Of a DNA stretch of 64,000 nucleotides, positions 46,776-54,968 are shown piece after piece. Numbering within the stretch: the first letter of the stretch is position 1; the number at the start of each line of letters is the position of its first letter. The translations under genes were made by a program, and so were the position numbers. The stretch is from Alicyclobacillus fastidiosus (lineage in GTDB: Bacteria; Bacillota; Bacilli; Alicyclobacillales; Alicyclobacillaceae): NCBI RefSeq assembly GCF_026651875.1, contig NZ_CP104067.1:3896501-3960500 (forward strand). The letters run 5' to 3'. The notes beneath the pieces are model-generated. The model saw nothing but the letters and a program-made list of their open reading frames with translations, searched no databases and had not been told where the DNA came from.

Positions 46776-47774
46776 TCATTGAAGTAAAAAGCCCTGCGCG
46801 AGCGGATCTGTCGGATCCACCACCATTTGATGAATGCCAGTGACAAAGCCTGTTCCCGTAATTTCAGCAATGACCGCTGGAAAATGCCCAACCGTTGTTT
46901 CACCTACAAGCGTCGCCGTGATGCTGGTACCGATAATGCTCTCATGGATAGACGGGGTACAGATTCTCTGCCCGCCATGCCGCACAAGTGTCGCGAGTAG
47001 TGCAGATACCGCCGTCCCGCTCGGAGACCTATTGACCTGGCGATCAGCAAAAACAGTGACGTTTCGAACGTGATCATCCCGACTCGCATCGAAGAACACG
47101 ACACCCGCGATATTCTGGATATGCGGTAAGTCCGGATGCGATACGCTCAAAGTGCGGTTCAAATACTGTTTAATCTGATGAGCGGTTTGCTGGAGCAACG
47201 GGATTTGTCCTTTCGTGATGGGGAGCTTCGCGGCAACTGCGTCAACCGTGGCGTAGAATTCACCGCCAAACGAGATATCGGCCTGAATCGTCAAATTCTC
47301 GAACGGGATTGCCACGTCTGCCGTATGAACGAAAGCGGGCTTATTCTCGAAGGAGACAGCTTCCACGACGCTCTCACGGCGATGCGCGCGTGCTGCGATA
47401 ACGCCGATTTCCGTATCGATGTATATGGACTGCTGCAGTTCTTTAAGACGTACATGTCCTGTTTCGAGAAGAGCAGTGACGACAGCGATAATACCGTGCC
47501 CGGAAAATCTGCTGTAACCGCCATTATTCATAAAGATGACGCCAAAATCTGAGTTTGCATTAACCGGTTCCGTCACGATACACGCACACATACCATGATG
47601 ACCGCGTGGTTCAAACAGTAAAACGCGTCTATCTGCTTCGAAAATCCGCCGACAATGTTCCGCCTTCTCACTTATCGTCTGTCCACGCAGAAACGGAATT
47701 CCACCTGTAATAATGCGCATCGGCTCGCCACAAACATGTGTGTCAATGGTCGAAAAGTGCTTGACGAATTCCAC
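46776..47774 (-). CDS. Proline racemase-family protein with Ser/Ser active site
   Basis: A 332-aa member of the proline racemase superfamily. The two positions that hold catalytic cysteines are Ser91 (RFSGHGIIAV) and Ser252 (NRSPSGTAVSA). The surrounding fold motifs are intact (FEPRGHHGMCACIVTEP, later GTGFVTGIHQMVVDPTDPL). Known active pairs are Cys/Cys (racemases, 4-hydroxyproline epimerases), Ser/Cys and Cys/Thr (3-hydroxyproline dehydratases). Ser/Ser is unusual, and the activity is open. GTG start after AAAGGGGGTGAG. It follows the Cys/Cys paralogue by 13 bases. Confidence 0.85.
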   Translation of the reverse strand: MEFVKHFSTIDTHVCGEPMRIITGGIPFLRGQTISEKAEHCRRIFEADRRVLLFEPRGHHGMCACIVTEPVNANSDFGVIFMNNGGYSRFSGHGIIAVVTALLETGHVRLKELQQSIYIDTEIGVIAARAHRRESVVEAVSFENKPAFVHTADVAIPFENLTIQADISFGGEFYATVDAVAAKLPITKGQIPLLQQTAHQIKQYLNRTLSVSHPDLPHIQNIAGVVFFDASRDDHVRNVTVFADRQVNRSPSGTAVSALLATLVRHGGQRICTPSIHESIIGTSITATLVGETTVGHFPAVIAEITGTGFVTGIHQMVVDPTDPLAQGFLLQ

Positions 47775-47787
47775 CCACTCACCCCCT

Positions 47788-48789
47788 TTAAATCAGTAAA
47801 AATCCGTCGTTGAGAGGATCTGAATCATGAAGTAAGAATTGATGAAACCCTGTCACCCATGCGGCCCCAGAGACCTGTGGAACGATTGCAGGAAGATGTC
47901 CCACGGTCGTTTCTTCCAATACTTTCGCATAGAACACGGAGCCAACAATGCTCTCGTGAACAAATTCTTCACCTATGGCTAGTTCTCCCTTCGCAAAGAG
48001 TGTAGCCACTTTAGCTGACGTTCCGGTCCCGCACGGTGATCGGTCAATTCCGCCTGGCGGTACCACCACCACATTCCGGCAGTGCGCCATTTGCGACATC
48101 GGCTCCCCATAGAACTCGACGTGTGTCATACCTTGAATCACAGGAATTTCGGGATGGACGACGTCGACCGTTCGGTTGACAGCCTCGCGAATCTGCACTG
48201 CCAGTTGAACGATATTGGACCCGTTGTCAGCCGACAAAGCGAGGCCAATCGTGCTCGCATCGACCAAACCATAAAAATTTCCTCCATACGCAATATCGAG
48301 TGTCAGCGAACCAACACCTGCGACATCTACGACTATGTCTTTTTTATAGAGGAAGGATGGAATGTTTGTGAAGGTGACACCTTCAACCTTCCCGTCGCGG
48401 ATAGTTAGCTTGGCTTCGACCAAGCCCGCGGGAGTGTCCAATCGTAGCGTTGTCTTGTCGGAAGGAAAGATTCCACCTTCAATTAAAGCTGTGCACACGC
48501 CAATCGTATCGTGTCCACACATTGGCAAATATCCGCCCGTCTCGATATAGACGACCCCGATGTCCGCATTCGGATTACACGGCGCAGTCAGAATACATCC
48601 GGACATGACCTCGTGACCGCGCGGTTCGTACATGAGTGCACGACGGAAATCATCGTGGTGTTCCTTCATATAGACCATTTTCTCGGTCATCGTTTGACCG
48701 ATGAGTTCCGGCGCACCGCTCGTGACCGTCCGCGTGGGGTTACCGCCCGTATGCGTATCTATTGTCGTAACGAGTTTAGAAAACTTCAT
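47788..48789 (-). CDS. 4-hydroxyproline epimerase / proline racemase (Cys/Cys)
   Basis: A 333-aa enzyme with both catalytic cysteines, Cys91 in MCGHDTIG and Cys253 in DRSPCGTGTSAK. The intact MYEPRGHEVMSGCILTAP and WVTGFHQFLLHDSDPLNDGF regions support activity. With the D-hydroxyproline dehydrogenase genes beside it, the likely reaction is trans-4-hydroxy-L-proline to cis-4-hydroxy-D-proline; proline racemisation is the alternative. Its start overlaps the stop of the FAD subunit (ATGA). Confidence 0.9.
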   Translation of the reverse strand: MKFSKLVTTIDTHTGGNPTRTVTSGAPELIGQTMTEKMVYMKEHHDDFRRALMYEPRGHEVMSGCILTAPCNPNADIGVVYIETGGYLPMCGHDTIGVCTALIEGGIFPSDKTTLRLDTPAGLVEAKLTIRDGKVEGVTFTNIPSFLYKKDIVVDVAGVGSLTLDIAYGGNFYGLVDASTIGLALSADNGSNIVQLAVQIREAVNRTVDVVHPEIPVIQGMTHVEFYGEPMSQMAHCRNVVVVPPGGIDRSPCGTGTSAKVATLFAKGELAIGEEFVHESIVGSVFYAKVLEETTVGHLPAIVPQVSGAAWVTGFHQFLLHDSDPLNDGFLLI

Positions 48790-49982
48790 ACGTGTACCCC
48801 CTCATCTCTGGCGCGCTCAGTGAATCGCTTTAAGTGTAGTGGTTCAATTGGAATACAAGTTTCTATTCCCGCCAAAATTTCACTTATCACTTTCCCAGTC
48901 ACAGCGGAGAGGCTGATGCCATCCCCTTCATGACCTGCCGCGATATAAAAACCGGGAACTTCATCAACTGAACTGACGATAGGCAAATGGTCCGGCGTCC
49001 ATGGGCGCAACCCGGCGTAGCTCCGTAACATCTGAATATCTTTCATGACTGGAAAAAAACGAATGGCGCGCTTCGCAATGAGATGAATGACTTTAGAGTC
49101 AACTTTTGTATCATAGCCAACGAATTGACGACTGCTGCCGATCAAAAAATTTTGCGATGCGGTAGGCTCAAAGACGAGAGCCACCCCGTGCTTATCCATT
49201 TCTTCGTCAACCTGCCTCGATCCGCCGAACTTGCTCATCAGGTATCCGAATTCCATCACTTTGCGTTTGCCAATGTTCATGGTTCGTGCAGAAACCAAGA
49301 TATGCCCTTTCCTTGGCTCGATAGGTACGTCTACATTGACCATTTTTCCCACATGCTTTGCCCATACGCCCGCCGCATTGATGACGCACTTTGAGCGAAT
49401 CACCCCCTCCGACGTGTCAACGCCTTCGACCGCGCCCTTACTATCAAGCAGAATCCGCCTGACCTCCGTCTTTACCAGAAATTTTGCGCCAAGTCGACGA
49501 GCTGTTCTTGCCAGCGCATAAGTCATCAAGACAGGGTTTACAGTTGAATCTGTGGCGCACTCGAGCCCTCCGGGTAAATCGTGAGCCAGATAAGGCCACT
49601 CGTCACGCAAATCCTGCTGACTGAGCATGCGAAAAGGTAGTCCTGCGTCGGTCTGTCGTTGTACCCAACGCCCTGCCGCCTCCATCTCATCATCATTCTC
49701 ACACACTAAAATACTGCCGGGGGCACGATATTCAAACTCCTCATCCAATTCCTTTGTTAGTTGTGCGACCAATTGCTGAGATTTGAGGGACATCTGACTG
49801 TCGAAGCCAGGGTCCTTGTCAATGGCCAGGATATTTCCATCACAGCGCGAAGACGTCCCGCCGGCGATTTCCCCCTTTTCGATCACAGTAACATCCATTC
49901 CAAGTTTTGCGCAGTAGTAAGCGATGGCGGAACCAATAATACCAGCGCCGACGACTACGATATCGGATGAGGCAATTCGCAC
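48786..49982 (-). CDS. FAD-dependent D-amino acid dehydrogenase (D-hydroxyproline dehydrogenase subunit)
   Basis: A 398-aa DAO-family flavoprotein with the dinucleotide motif VVVGAGIIGSAIAYYCAKLG, EKGEIAGGTSSRCDGN, and a C-terminal GLRPWTPDHLPIVSS with HEGDGISLSAVTGK. It should oxidise cis-4-hydroxy-D-proline to Delta1-pyrroline-4-hydroxy-2-carboxylate and pass electrons to the divergent 2Fe-2S and FAD proteins at 50175-51972. It starts at GTG after GGTGA and heads the minus-strand catabolic operon. Confidence 0.88.
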   Translation of the reverse strand: MRIASSDIVVVGAGIIGSAIAYYCAKLGMDVTVIEKGEIAGGTSSRCDGNILAIDKDPGFDSQMSLKSQQLVAQLTKELDEEFEYRAPGSILVCENDDEMEAAGRWVQRQTDAGLPFRMLSQQDLRDEWPYLAHDLPGGLECATDSTVNPVLMTYALARTARRLGAKFLVKTEVRRILLDSKGAVEGVDTSEGVIRSKCVINAAGVWAKHVGKMVNVDVPIEPRKGHILVSARTMNIGKRKVMEFGYLMSKFGGSRQVDEEMDKHGVALVFEPTASQNFLIGSSRQFVGYDTKVDSKVIHLIAKRAIRFFPVMKDIQMLRSYAGLRPWTPDHLPIVSSVDEVPGFYIAAGHEGDGISLSAVTGKVISEILAGIETCIPIEPLHLKRFTERARDEGVHV

Positions 49983-50107
49983 GTTTGGTCACCATCCCTT
50001 GTCTCCTTACCCAGATAAGAAACACGCACATCTTTCAAAATTGCGGAAACATATTGATTATTGTAGTATAAAAGAAATTATACACACTCTCTATAATGTT
50101 GGAAACA

Positions 50108-50124
50108 CAATGGTCAAACAATTT
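50108..50124. promoter_or_regulatory. Weaker copy of the AAATGGT palindrome
   Basis: CAATGGT-CAA-ACAATTT lies in the 192-base divergent region between the two halves of the hydroxyproline dehydrogenase genes. It keeps the arm spacing of the other operators with a few mismatches. Confidence 0.4.
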
Positions 50125-50174
50125 AATTGATTACATTTTTCATGTTTTGATACCTGATGGTTGGGGGTTATTGA

Positions 50175-50444
50175 ATGAGTACATCCTCATTGCTTATTTG
50201 TCGATGTGAAGAAGTCCGCGTCGAAGACTTAGAAAAAGCCTATGCGAATGGTGCCGTGACATCTCGACAATTAAAAATGAATACGAGAGCAACCATGGGT
50301 GCATGTCAAGGACGTGTCTGCAGACATTTAGTTGAAGCTTGGGTACATGAGATGAATCCACTGGCACCTTACACAACCGAAAATCTATCATATCGCCCAC
50401 CCGTCCGCCCCATGACTTTCGGCGAACTAGCAAAGGGGGAATAA
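50175..50444 (+). CDS. BFD-like 2Fe-2S protein
   Basis: An 89-aa iron-sulfur protein with ligands CRCEEV (C-x-C) and MGACQGRVC (C-x4-C), the BFD fold otherwise fused to HcnA- or NirB-type oxidoreductases. The small separate form occurs as a subunit of D-hydroxyproline dehydrogenases and related heteromeric D-amino-acid dehydrogenases. It leads a three-gene plus-strand set with 3- and 1-base gaps, divergent from the FAD subunit. Confidence 0.85.
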   Translation: MSTSSLLICRCEEVRVEDLEKAYANGAVTSRQLKMNTRATMGACQGRVCRHLVEAWVHEMNPLAPYTTENLSYRPPVRPMTFGELAKGE

Positions 50445-50447
50445 TAA

Positions 50448-50774
50448 ATGCATCGTATCCTCAGCCATCCCATCCTGGGTCCACGCAAAGAAGCACAGAC
50501 GGCAACTTTCCAATTCGATGGTAATGTGATAGAAGGGTACATCGGCGAGCCCATTGCTGCTGCACTTCTTGCCAACGGCAGACGATTGCTGCGAAGACAC
50601 GAGGAAAGCGGCACGCCGCGTGGTTTCTACTGCGCCATTGGCCATTGCATGGAGTGTCGTGTCGAAGTGGCGGGAAGAGGAACAGTTCGCGCATGCTTGA
50701 CCCCAGTCGAAGACGGGATGGTCGTGTTTTCAGGCCGCCAGTTGCCGAACGAGATTACAGGGAGGACAATTTAA
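50448..50774 (+). CDS. 2Fe-2S ferredoxin-domain subunit
   Basis: A 108-aa protein with a plant-type 2Fe-2S ligand set (GFYCAIGHCMECRVEV, then VRACLTP), lacking other domains. It matches the small iron-sulfur subunit of sarcosine/hydroxyproline/octopine-type dehydrogenases. It follows the BFD protein after 3 bases and precedes the FAD oxidoreductase by 1 base, so the three are made together. Confidence 0.87.
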   Translation: MHRILSHPILGPRKEAQTATFQFDGNVIEGYIGEPIAAALLANGRRLLRRHEESGTPRGFYCAIGHCMECRVEVAGRGTVRACLTPVEDGMVVFSGRQLPNEITGRTI

Positions 50775-50775
50775 T

Positions 50776-51972
50776 ATGGAAGAAACGACCTCCAGATTCG
50801 ACGTGATCGTTGTCGGTGCCGGACCGGCAGGCCTATCTGCAGCGCGAGTCGTTGCGGAACATGGACTTTCCGTAACCATCATCGATGAGTTTCCATTACC
50901 AGGTGGCAGAATGAACGGCCAATTTCACGAGGAACCAGATACCGGTCTGTGGGTTGGCAAAGAAGTTGCAGCCAAATTGGTATCCGAGACCACTGAACTG
51001 GGCGTTGTGTTCAGATGTGGTCAAGCGGTTCACGATATTGTACGTACAGCGACCGGATGGTCCGTGAAGCTCACTGGTGAAAACGTACAGGGAACCTTTC
51101 TACTGTTGGCGACAGGTGCTGCGGAAATTCCAACACCACTCCCTGGTTGGACGTTGCCGGGTGTGATGTCAGTCGGAGCAGCGCAGGTCATGACCAATGT
51201 CCATTATGTAAAACCAGGTAAACGAGGCATCGTGATTGGCGTAAACGTTCTCGCAATGGCCATTGCCAGTGAACTCATTGCGAGCGAAGTGGAACTTGTC
51301 AGTATCGTCCTGCCTGCGAAGAGTCCGTTCACCAAGGAAGCGGCTAATCCGGCAGCTGTGTTTCAAACTCTGATCGGATTGTCCCATATGGCACCCTCTG
51401 CACTGTTGAGAATTGGTGGAAAGTGGGCGAAACGCCTGCGCTTGTCTCGCGTGGCTACACGCTTTTTGCCGAAACGCGGCATTAAGATGTGGGGTGTACC
51501 CCTGCAGTTGAGGACGGCAGCCTTACAAATCAACGGAATTGACAAGGTAGAATCCGTGACGCTTGCCGACGTGAATCGAGCTGGGGAACTAATTCCTGGA
51601 AGTGAACGTGATGTCGACGTCGATTTCGTTGCCATCGCAGGCGGATTGTATCCGATGGCCGAGTTAGCCAGTGTCATCGGCTGCCCATTTACATACATTC
51701 CTGCGCTTGGTGGGCATATTCCAGTGCATGACGAACAACTTCGCACACCAGTTGACAAGTTATATGTCGCTGGGAATATCACCGGTATTGAAAGTGCCAA
51801 AGTTGCAATGGCACAAGGGCGGTTGGCAGGTGCCTCGATTTGCCAAGACGCTGGTTTGTGTGATGAGGTCTCTGCAGCGATGCAAGATGTCGTGCGCACG
51901 AGGGCGAAGTCGCTCATTCAGTTTGCGCCAGGCATTGCAGAGGCACGGGAGAGCCTGTATCACGTGCGTTAA
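50776..51972 (+). CDS. FAD/NAD(P)-binding oxidoreductase subunit
   Basis: A 398-aa pyridine nucleotide-disulfide-type flavoprotein with VVGAGPAGLSAARVVAEHG at the N-terminus, a second nucleotide fold after residue 150 (GKRGIVIGVNVLAMAIASEL) and the FAD-closing YVAGNITGIESAKVAMAQGR. It resembles the alpha subunits of HcnABC-like and D-hydroxyproline dehydrogenases. With the two 2Fe-2S proteins and the divergent DAO-type protein it forms a likely membrane-associated heteromer. Confidence 0.87.
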   Translation: MEETTSRFDVIVVGAGPAGLSAARVVAEHGLSVTIIDEFPLPGGRMNGQFHEEPDTGLWVGKEVAAKLVSETTELGVVFRCGQAVHDIVRTATGWSVKLTGENVQGTFLLLATGAAEIPTPLPGWTLPGVMSVGAAQVMTNVHYVKPGKRGIVIGVNVLAMAIASELIASEVELVSIVLPAKSPFTKEAANPAAVFQTLIGLSHMAPSALLRIGGKWAKRLRLSRVATRFLPKRGIKMWGVPLQLRTAALQINGIDKVESVTLADVNRAGELIPGSERDVDVDFVAIAGGLYPMAELASVIGCPFTYIPALGGHIPVHDEQLRTPVDKLYVAGNITGIESAKVAMAQGRLAGASICQDAGLCDEVSAAMQDVVRTRAKSLIQFAPGIAEARESLYHVR

Positions 51973-51973
51973 G

Positions 51974-52043
51974 GCCTCCTGCCATGTAGAAGACGGCCGG
52001 GGCCTTCGTCATAGTCGAGATGAATGACGGGGCCCCGGCCGTT
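51974..52043. terminator. Hairpin between convergent genes
   Basis: ACGGCCGGGGCC (51993-52004) can pair with GGCCCCGGCCGT (52031-52042) across a 26-base loop. Both dehydrogenase and peptidase transcripts end here. Confidence 0.5.
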
Positions 52044-52046
52044 TAC

Positions 52047-53138
52047 TCATACAGTTAACAATTCCTTAGTAAATTGATACATACTTTCACACCCGTCTTC
52101 TGTCACGATAACGACATCCTCAATCCGAATACCAAATCCACCTGGTATGTAGATTCCTGGTTCCACGCTAAAGACCATACCTTCCTCCAACACAGTAGCA
52201 TTCTCGCCGTAGGCATACGGCTCCTCGTGAATCTCCATGCCAACGCCATGCCCTGTTCGGTTGTTAAAATAGCGACCATACCCGGCGTCGGAAATGATGG
52301 TTCGCGCAGCGACGTCAATCGCGCCGATAGGCACCCCCGGTTTCACAGCCGCCATCCCAGCCAATTGCGCCTGTTTCACGATAGAATACGCTTCCCGCAC
52401 AGGTTGAGCCACTTCACCCACGACAATGGTACGCGTCATATCAGAGAGATAATGCTTCCAAATACCGCCCATGTCGATAACGACCGTGTCCATCGGCTGG
52501 ATGCGCGTAGCGTCAGGTTGGTGATGTGGCATCGCCCCATTTGCACCGACACCGACAATCGGTGCAAATGCAAGCTCATAAACCCCTTCCTGCCGCCAAA
52601 AGTGCTTGAGCCTCTCAACGACGTCCAACTCCGTCATTCCGACCCGAATGTCACCAATCACGTTCGCCATGACTCGATCCGTCAGAACTCCCGCCTCCCG
52701 AAGCAGACACAACTCGCGAGCGTCCTTCCTTAATCGTAGATGCGAAAGCGTAGTTGCACTGTCGACAAATCGCAAGTTCGGCCTGTGTGCCATCAATGAA
52801 AGAAGTGATTTGCTTGGCCAACTGCTGTCTACGCTGATATTCCCTTCTTTCGGCAAAACCGTACCGAGAAGTTCCGTGGTATCCTGTCCATCGCTCCAGA
52901 ACCTAGCTTCGATGGAGATACCCGCAAACTCTTCTTCATGGAGCTTAGGTGCGAGAATAACTGGGTCACCTTGTCGCGGCAGTATGAATGCTAGCAATCG
53001 TTCATGCGGCTCTATATGAACTCCTGTGAAATAGTAGAAATTCGAAGAAGATGTAGCTATCACTGCATCCAATTGTTGCGCTACAAGTAACGTTCTGGCT
53101 CGATTCACTCGTTCTGCAAGATAATCTTCCAAATCCAT
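52047..53138 (-). CDS. Xaa-Pro dipeptidase (M24B)
   Basis: A 363-aa metallopeptidase with a creatinase-like N-terminal domain and a pita-bread catalytic domain. Metal ligands are visible as Asp in VIDMGGIW and YLSDMTRT, His in NRTGHGVGME, Glu in FSVEPGIY and Glu in IRIEDVV. It should release proline or hydroxyproline from Xaa-Pro dipeptides inside the cell. ATG 53138 or the TTG two codons later is preferred because GTAGTAGGGGAG is adjacent; the frame is open to 53174, overlapping the binding-protein gene. Confidence 0.87.
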   Translation of the reverse strand: MDLEDYLAERVNRARTLLVAQQLDAVIATSSSNFYYFTGVHIEPHERLLAFILPRQGDPVILAPKLHEEEFAGISIEARFWSDGQDTTELLGTVLPKEGNISVDSSWPSKSLLSLMAHRPNLRFVDSATTLSHLRLRKDARELCLLREAGVLTDRVMANVIGDIRVGMTELDVVERLKHFWRQEGVYELAFAPIVGVGANGAMPHHQPDATRIQPMDTVVIDMGGIWKHYLSDMTRTIVVGEVAQPVREAYSIVKQAQLAGMAAVKPGVPIGAIDVAARTIISDAGYGRYFNNRTGHGVGMEIHEEPYAYGENATVLEEGMVFSVEPGIYIPGGFGIRIEDVVIVTEDGCESMYQFTKELLTV

Positions 53139-53146
53139 CTCCCCTA

Positions 53147-54847
53147 CTACTTCGAATGATTTTTGTCTATCCATATCGTCGTCAGTGGATCAAACTGTGT
53201 TGGACTCATCTGGTATCCGTGCACCCAAGGCTGAACGGCAATGGTGTCCATCGGAATGTAAATTGGAATCTGTGCCGCATCCGCCATCAAATCAGCGTTA
53301 ATTTGCTCATAAATCTTTACACGCTGTTGTTGGTTGGTGTCTGTCTGCGCTTCGTTCAATAGACTATCCACCTGCGGGTTATCGTACCAAGTATTATCGG
53401 TCGCAGGCGCGTTCGCCGAATTAAATTCGGTATTGAGGAAATCTGAAGCATCCGGAAAATCTTGATTGTAGCCTGTAAAGAAGAACGGCACCTTCCCCTG
53501 CAGATACTCAGTTAGAAATGTCGATCCCTCCATCGGTTGAATCTTGCATTTCACACCGATAGCGTTCAAATTCCCCGCGATGGCTGTGATAATTGCTTCG
53601 TCTGTAGGCGTGTTGAACGTCTCTAGAGAGATTGAAAATCCTTTTGGATATCCGGCCTCAGCAAGCAGTTGTTTCGCCTTTGCGGGATTGTATCCGTACG
53701 TCGCGTCGGATGGCAGGTGCTTGTTGTACCCTGGTAGCATCGGTGGCGTTGGTTGGTTCGCCACTTCTCCCTGACCCTTTAGAAGTTTAATGATGTAGGC
53801 CTTATTGATGGCCCATTCAAGCGCTTTTCGGACCAACACATTGTTAAACGGCTTATCCTTCACCGTCATATCGACGTACCAAACGCTGACCATCGGGACT
53901 TGCAAAACTGTCTTTTTCAGCGCTGGGTTTGTTTCAAATGTAGGATATTGATCATTTGGAATGCCGCTCGTTAGATTGCCTAAGAATGCTGTTGTTCCCA
54001 GTTCAAAGCGCTGCGCTTCGAGGGCCGTATTTTCTGTGATGTCAATGGTGATCTGATTCAGGTACGGTAGTTGATTTCCATATTGGTCAGTCCGCCAGTA
54101 GCTCGGATTTCTGGTCAGGACGACACTATTCGTGGTAACATCCTTTAATTCGAACGGTCCGGTACCCATCGCATCTTGCGAGTCGTATTTGTTTTCTCCG
54201 ACCGAGTTAATGTATTTTTGGTCGACAGCCGAAAAAAACGTCATAGTCAGGATCTTAGGGAAAAACGGTTCAGGTTTCTCTAGACGAATAATGAGCGTAT
54301 CAGGATTGGGCGCAGAAATCCCTGAAATCGTCTTCGCCTTACCCGCTGCATACGCGGCTGAACCTTGGATAATGGGATCAATAAATCCTTCTCCAGCAGA
54401 CGCAATTTTCGGGTTTAAAACCCGTTCAAATTCGTCTATGAAGGATTGAGCCGTCAGTGGGTCACCATTCCAAAACTTGATTCCCTTGCGCAATTGAAAT
54501 GTATACACTTTACCGTTTGGCGACACGGAATAGCTCTTCGCCGCCATTGGTACAATTTGCGTCGTGGTCCCCTTGTACATCAGCAGTTGGTCGTACATGG
54601 CACTGATGATTTCCCCGGAAGCCATATCAAAAGCCTCGGCTGGATCCAAGGCTTTTGGCGGGAGCGGACTGTCGATGACGATGTCCCCCCCAACTTGTGG
54701 TCGTTGCTGACTTGTCCCAGCAGCGGCATTCATGACTGAGTTCTTTGGTGGACTTTTTGATGGGCTTGCACACCCGACTACTAACGTCCCTAGAACACAT
54801 ACGGATGCCATAGCCAATACTTTTCGGTTTACGCTTACTTTTTTCAT
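53147..54847 (-). CDS. Peptide-binding lipoprotein 1 (SBP family 5)
   Basis: A 566-aa DppA/OppA-type binding protein. The signal peptide has lipobox LVVGC (Cys near residue 26); TFQLRKGIKFWNGDPLTAQSF is the family signature. It should be anchored outside and deliver peptides to the ABC importer at 59.7-63.6 kb, since no permease lies beside it. It is sandwiched between two Xaa-Pro peptidases, which points to proline-containing peptides. A cre-like site sits 25 bases upstream of the start. Confidence 0.9.
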   Translation of the reverse strand: MKKVSVNRKVLAMASVCVLGTLVVGCASPSKSPPKNSVMNAAAGTSQQRPQVGGDIVIDSPLPPKALDPAEAFDMASGEIISAMYDQLLMYKGTTTQIVPMAAKSYSVSPNGKVYTFQLRKGIKFWNGDPLTAQSFIDEFERVLNPKIASAGEGFIDPIIQGSAAYAAGKAKTISGISAPNPDTLIIRLEKPEPFFPKILTMTFFSAVDQKYINSVGENKYDSQDAMGTGPFELKDVTTNSVVLTRNPSYWRTDQYGNQLPYLNQITIDITENTALEAQRFELGTTAFLGNLTSGIPNDQYPTFETNPALKKTVLQVPMVSVWYVDMTVKDKPFNNVLVRKALEWAINKAYIIKLLKGQGEVANQPTPPMLPGYNKHLPSDATYGYNPAKAKQLLAEAGYPKGFSISLETFNTPTDEAIITAIAGNLNAIGVKCKIQPMEGSTFLTEYLQGKVPFFFTGYNQDFPDASDFLNTEFNSANAPATDNTWYDNPQVDSLLNEAQTDTNQQQRVKIYEQINADLMADAAQIPIYIPMDTIAVQPWVHGYQMSPTQFDPLTTIWIDKNHSK

Positions 54848-54871
54848 TTTGATTCCCCCAAATCAAAATAT

Positions 54872-54885
54872 AGAAAGCGCTATCA
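54872..54885. promoter_or_regulatory. cre-like site upstream of peptide-binding gene 1
   Basis: AGAAAGCGCTATCA matches 13 of 14 cre positions, 25-38 bases before the start codon, where CcpA would block transcription. Confidence 0.55.
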
Positions 54886-54968
54886 CACACCTCGATGTCT
54901 GAGTCACCTAAGTAGCTAAGCACCCACGCCTTGGAGCAGCAAGTATTTTGGTTCCGATTTTTCATAGT

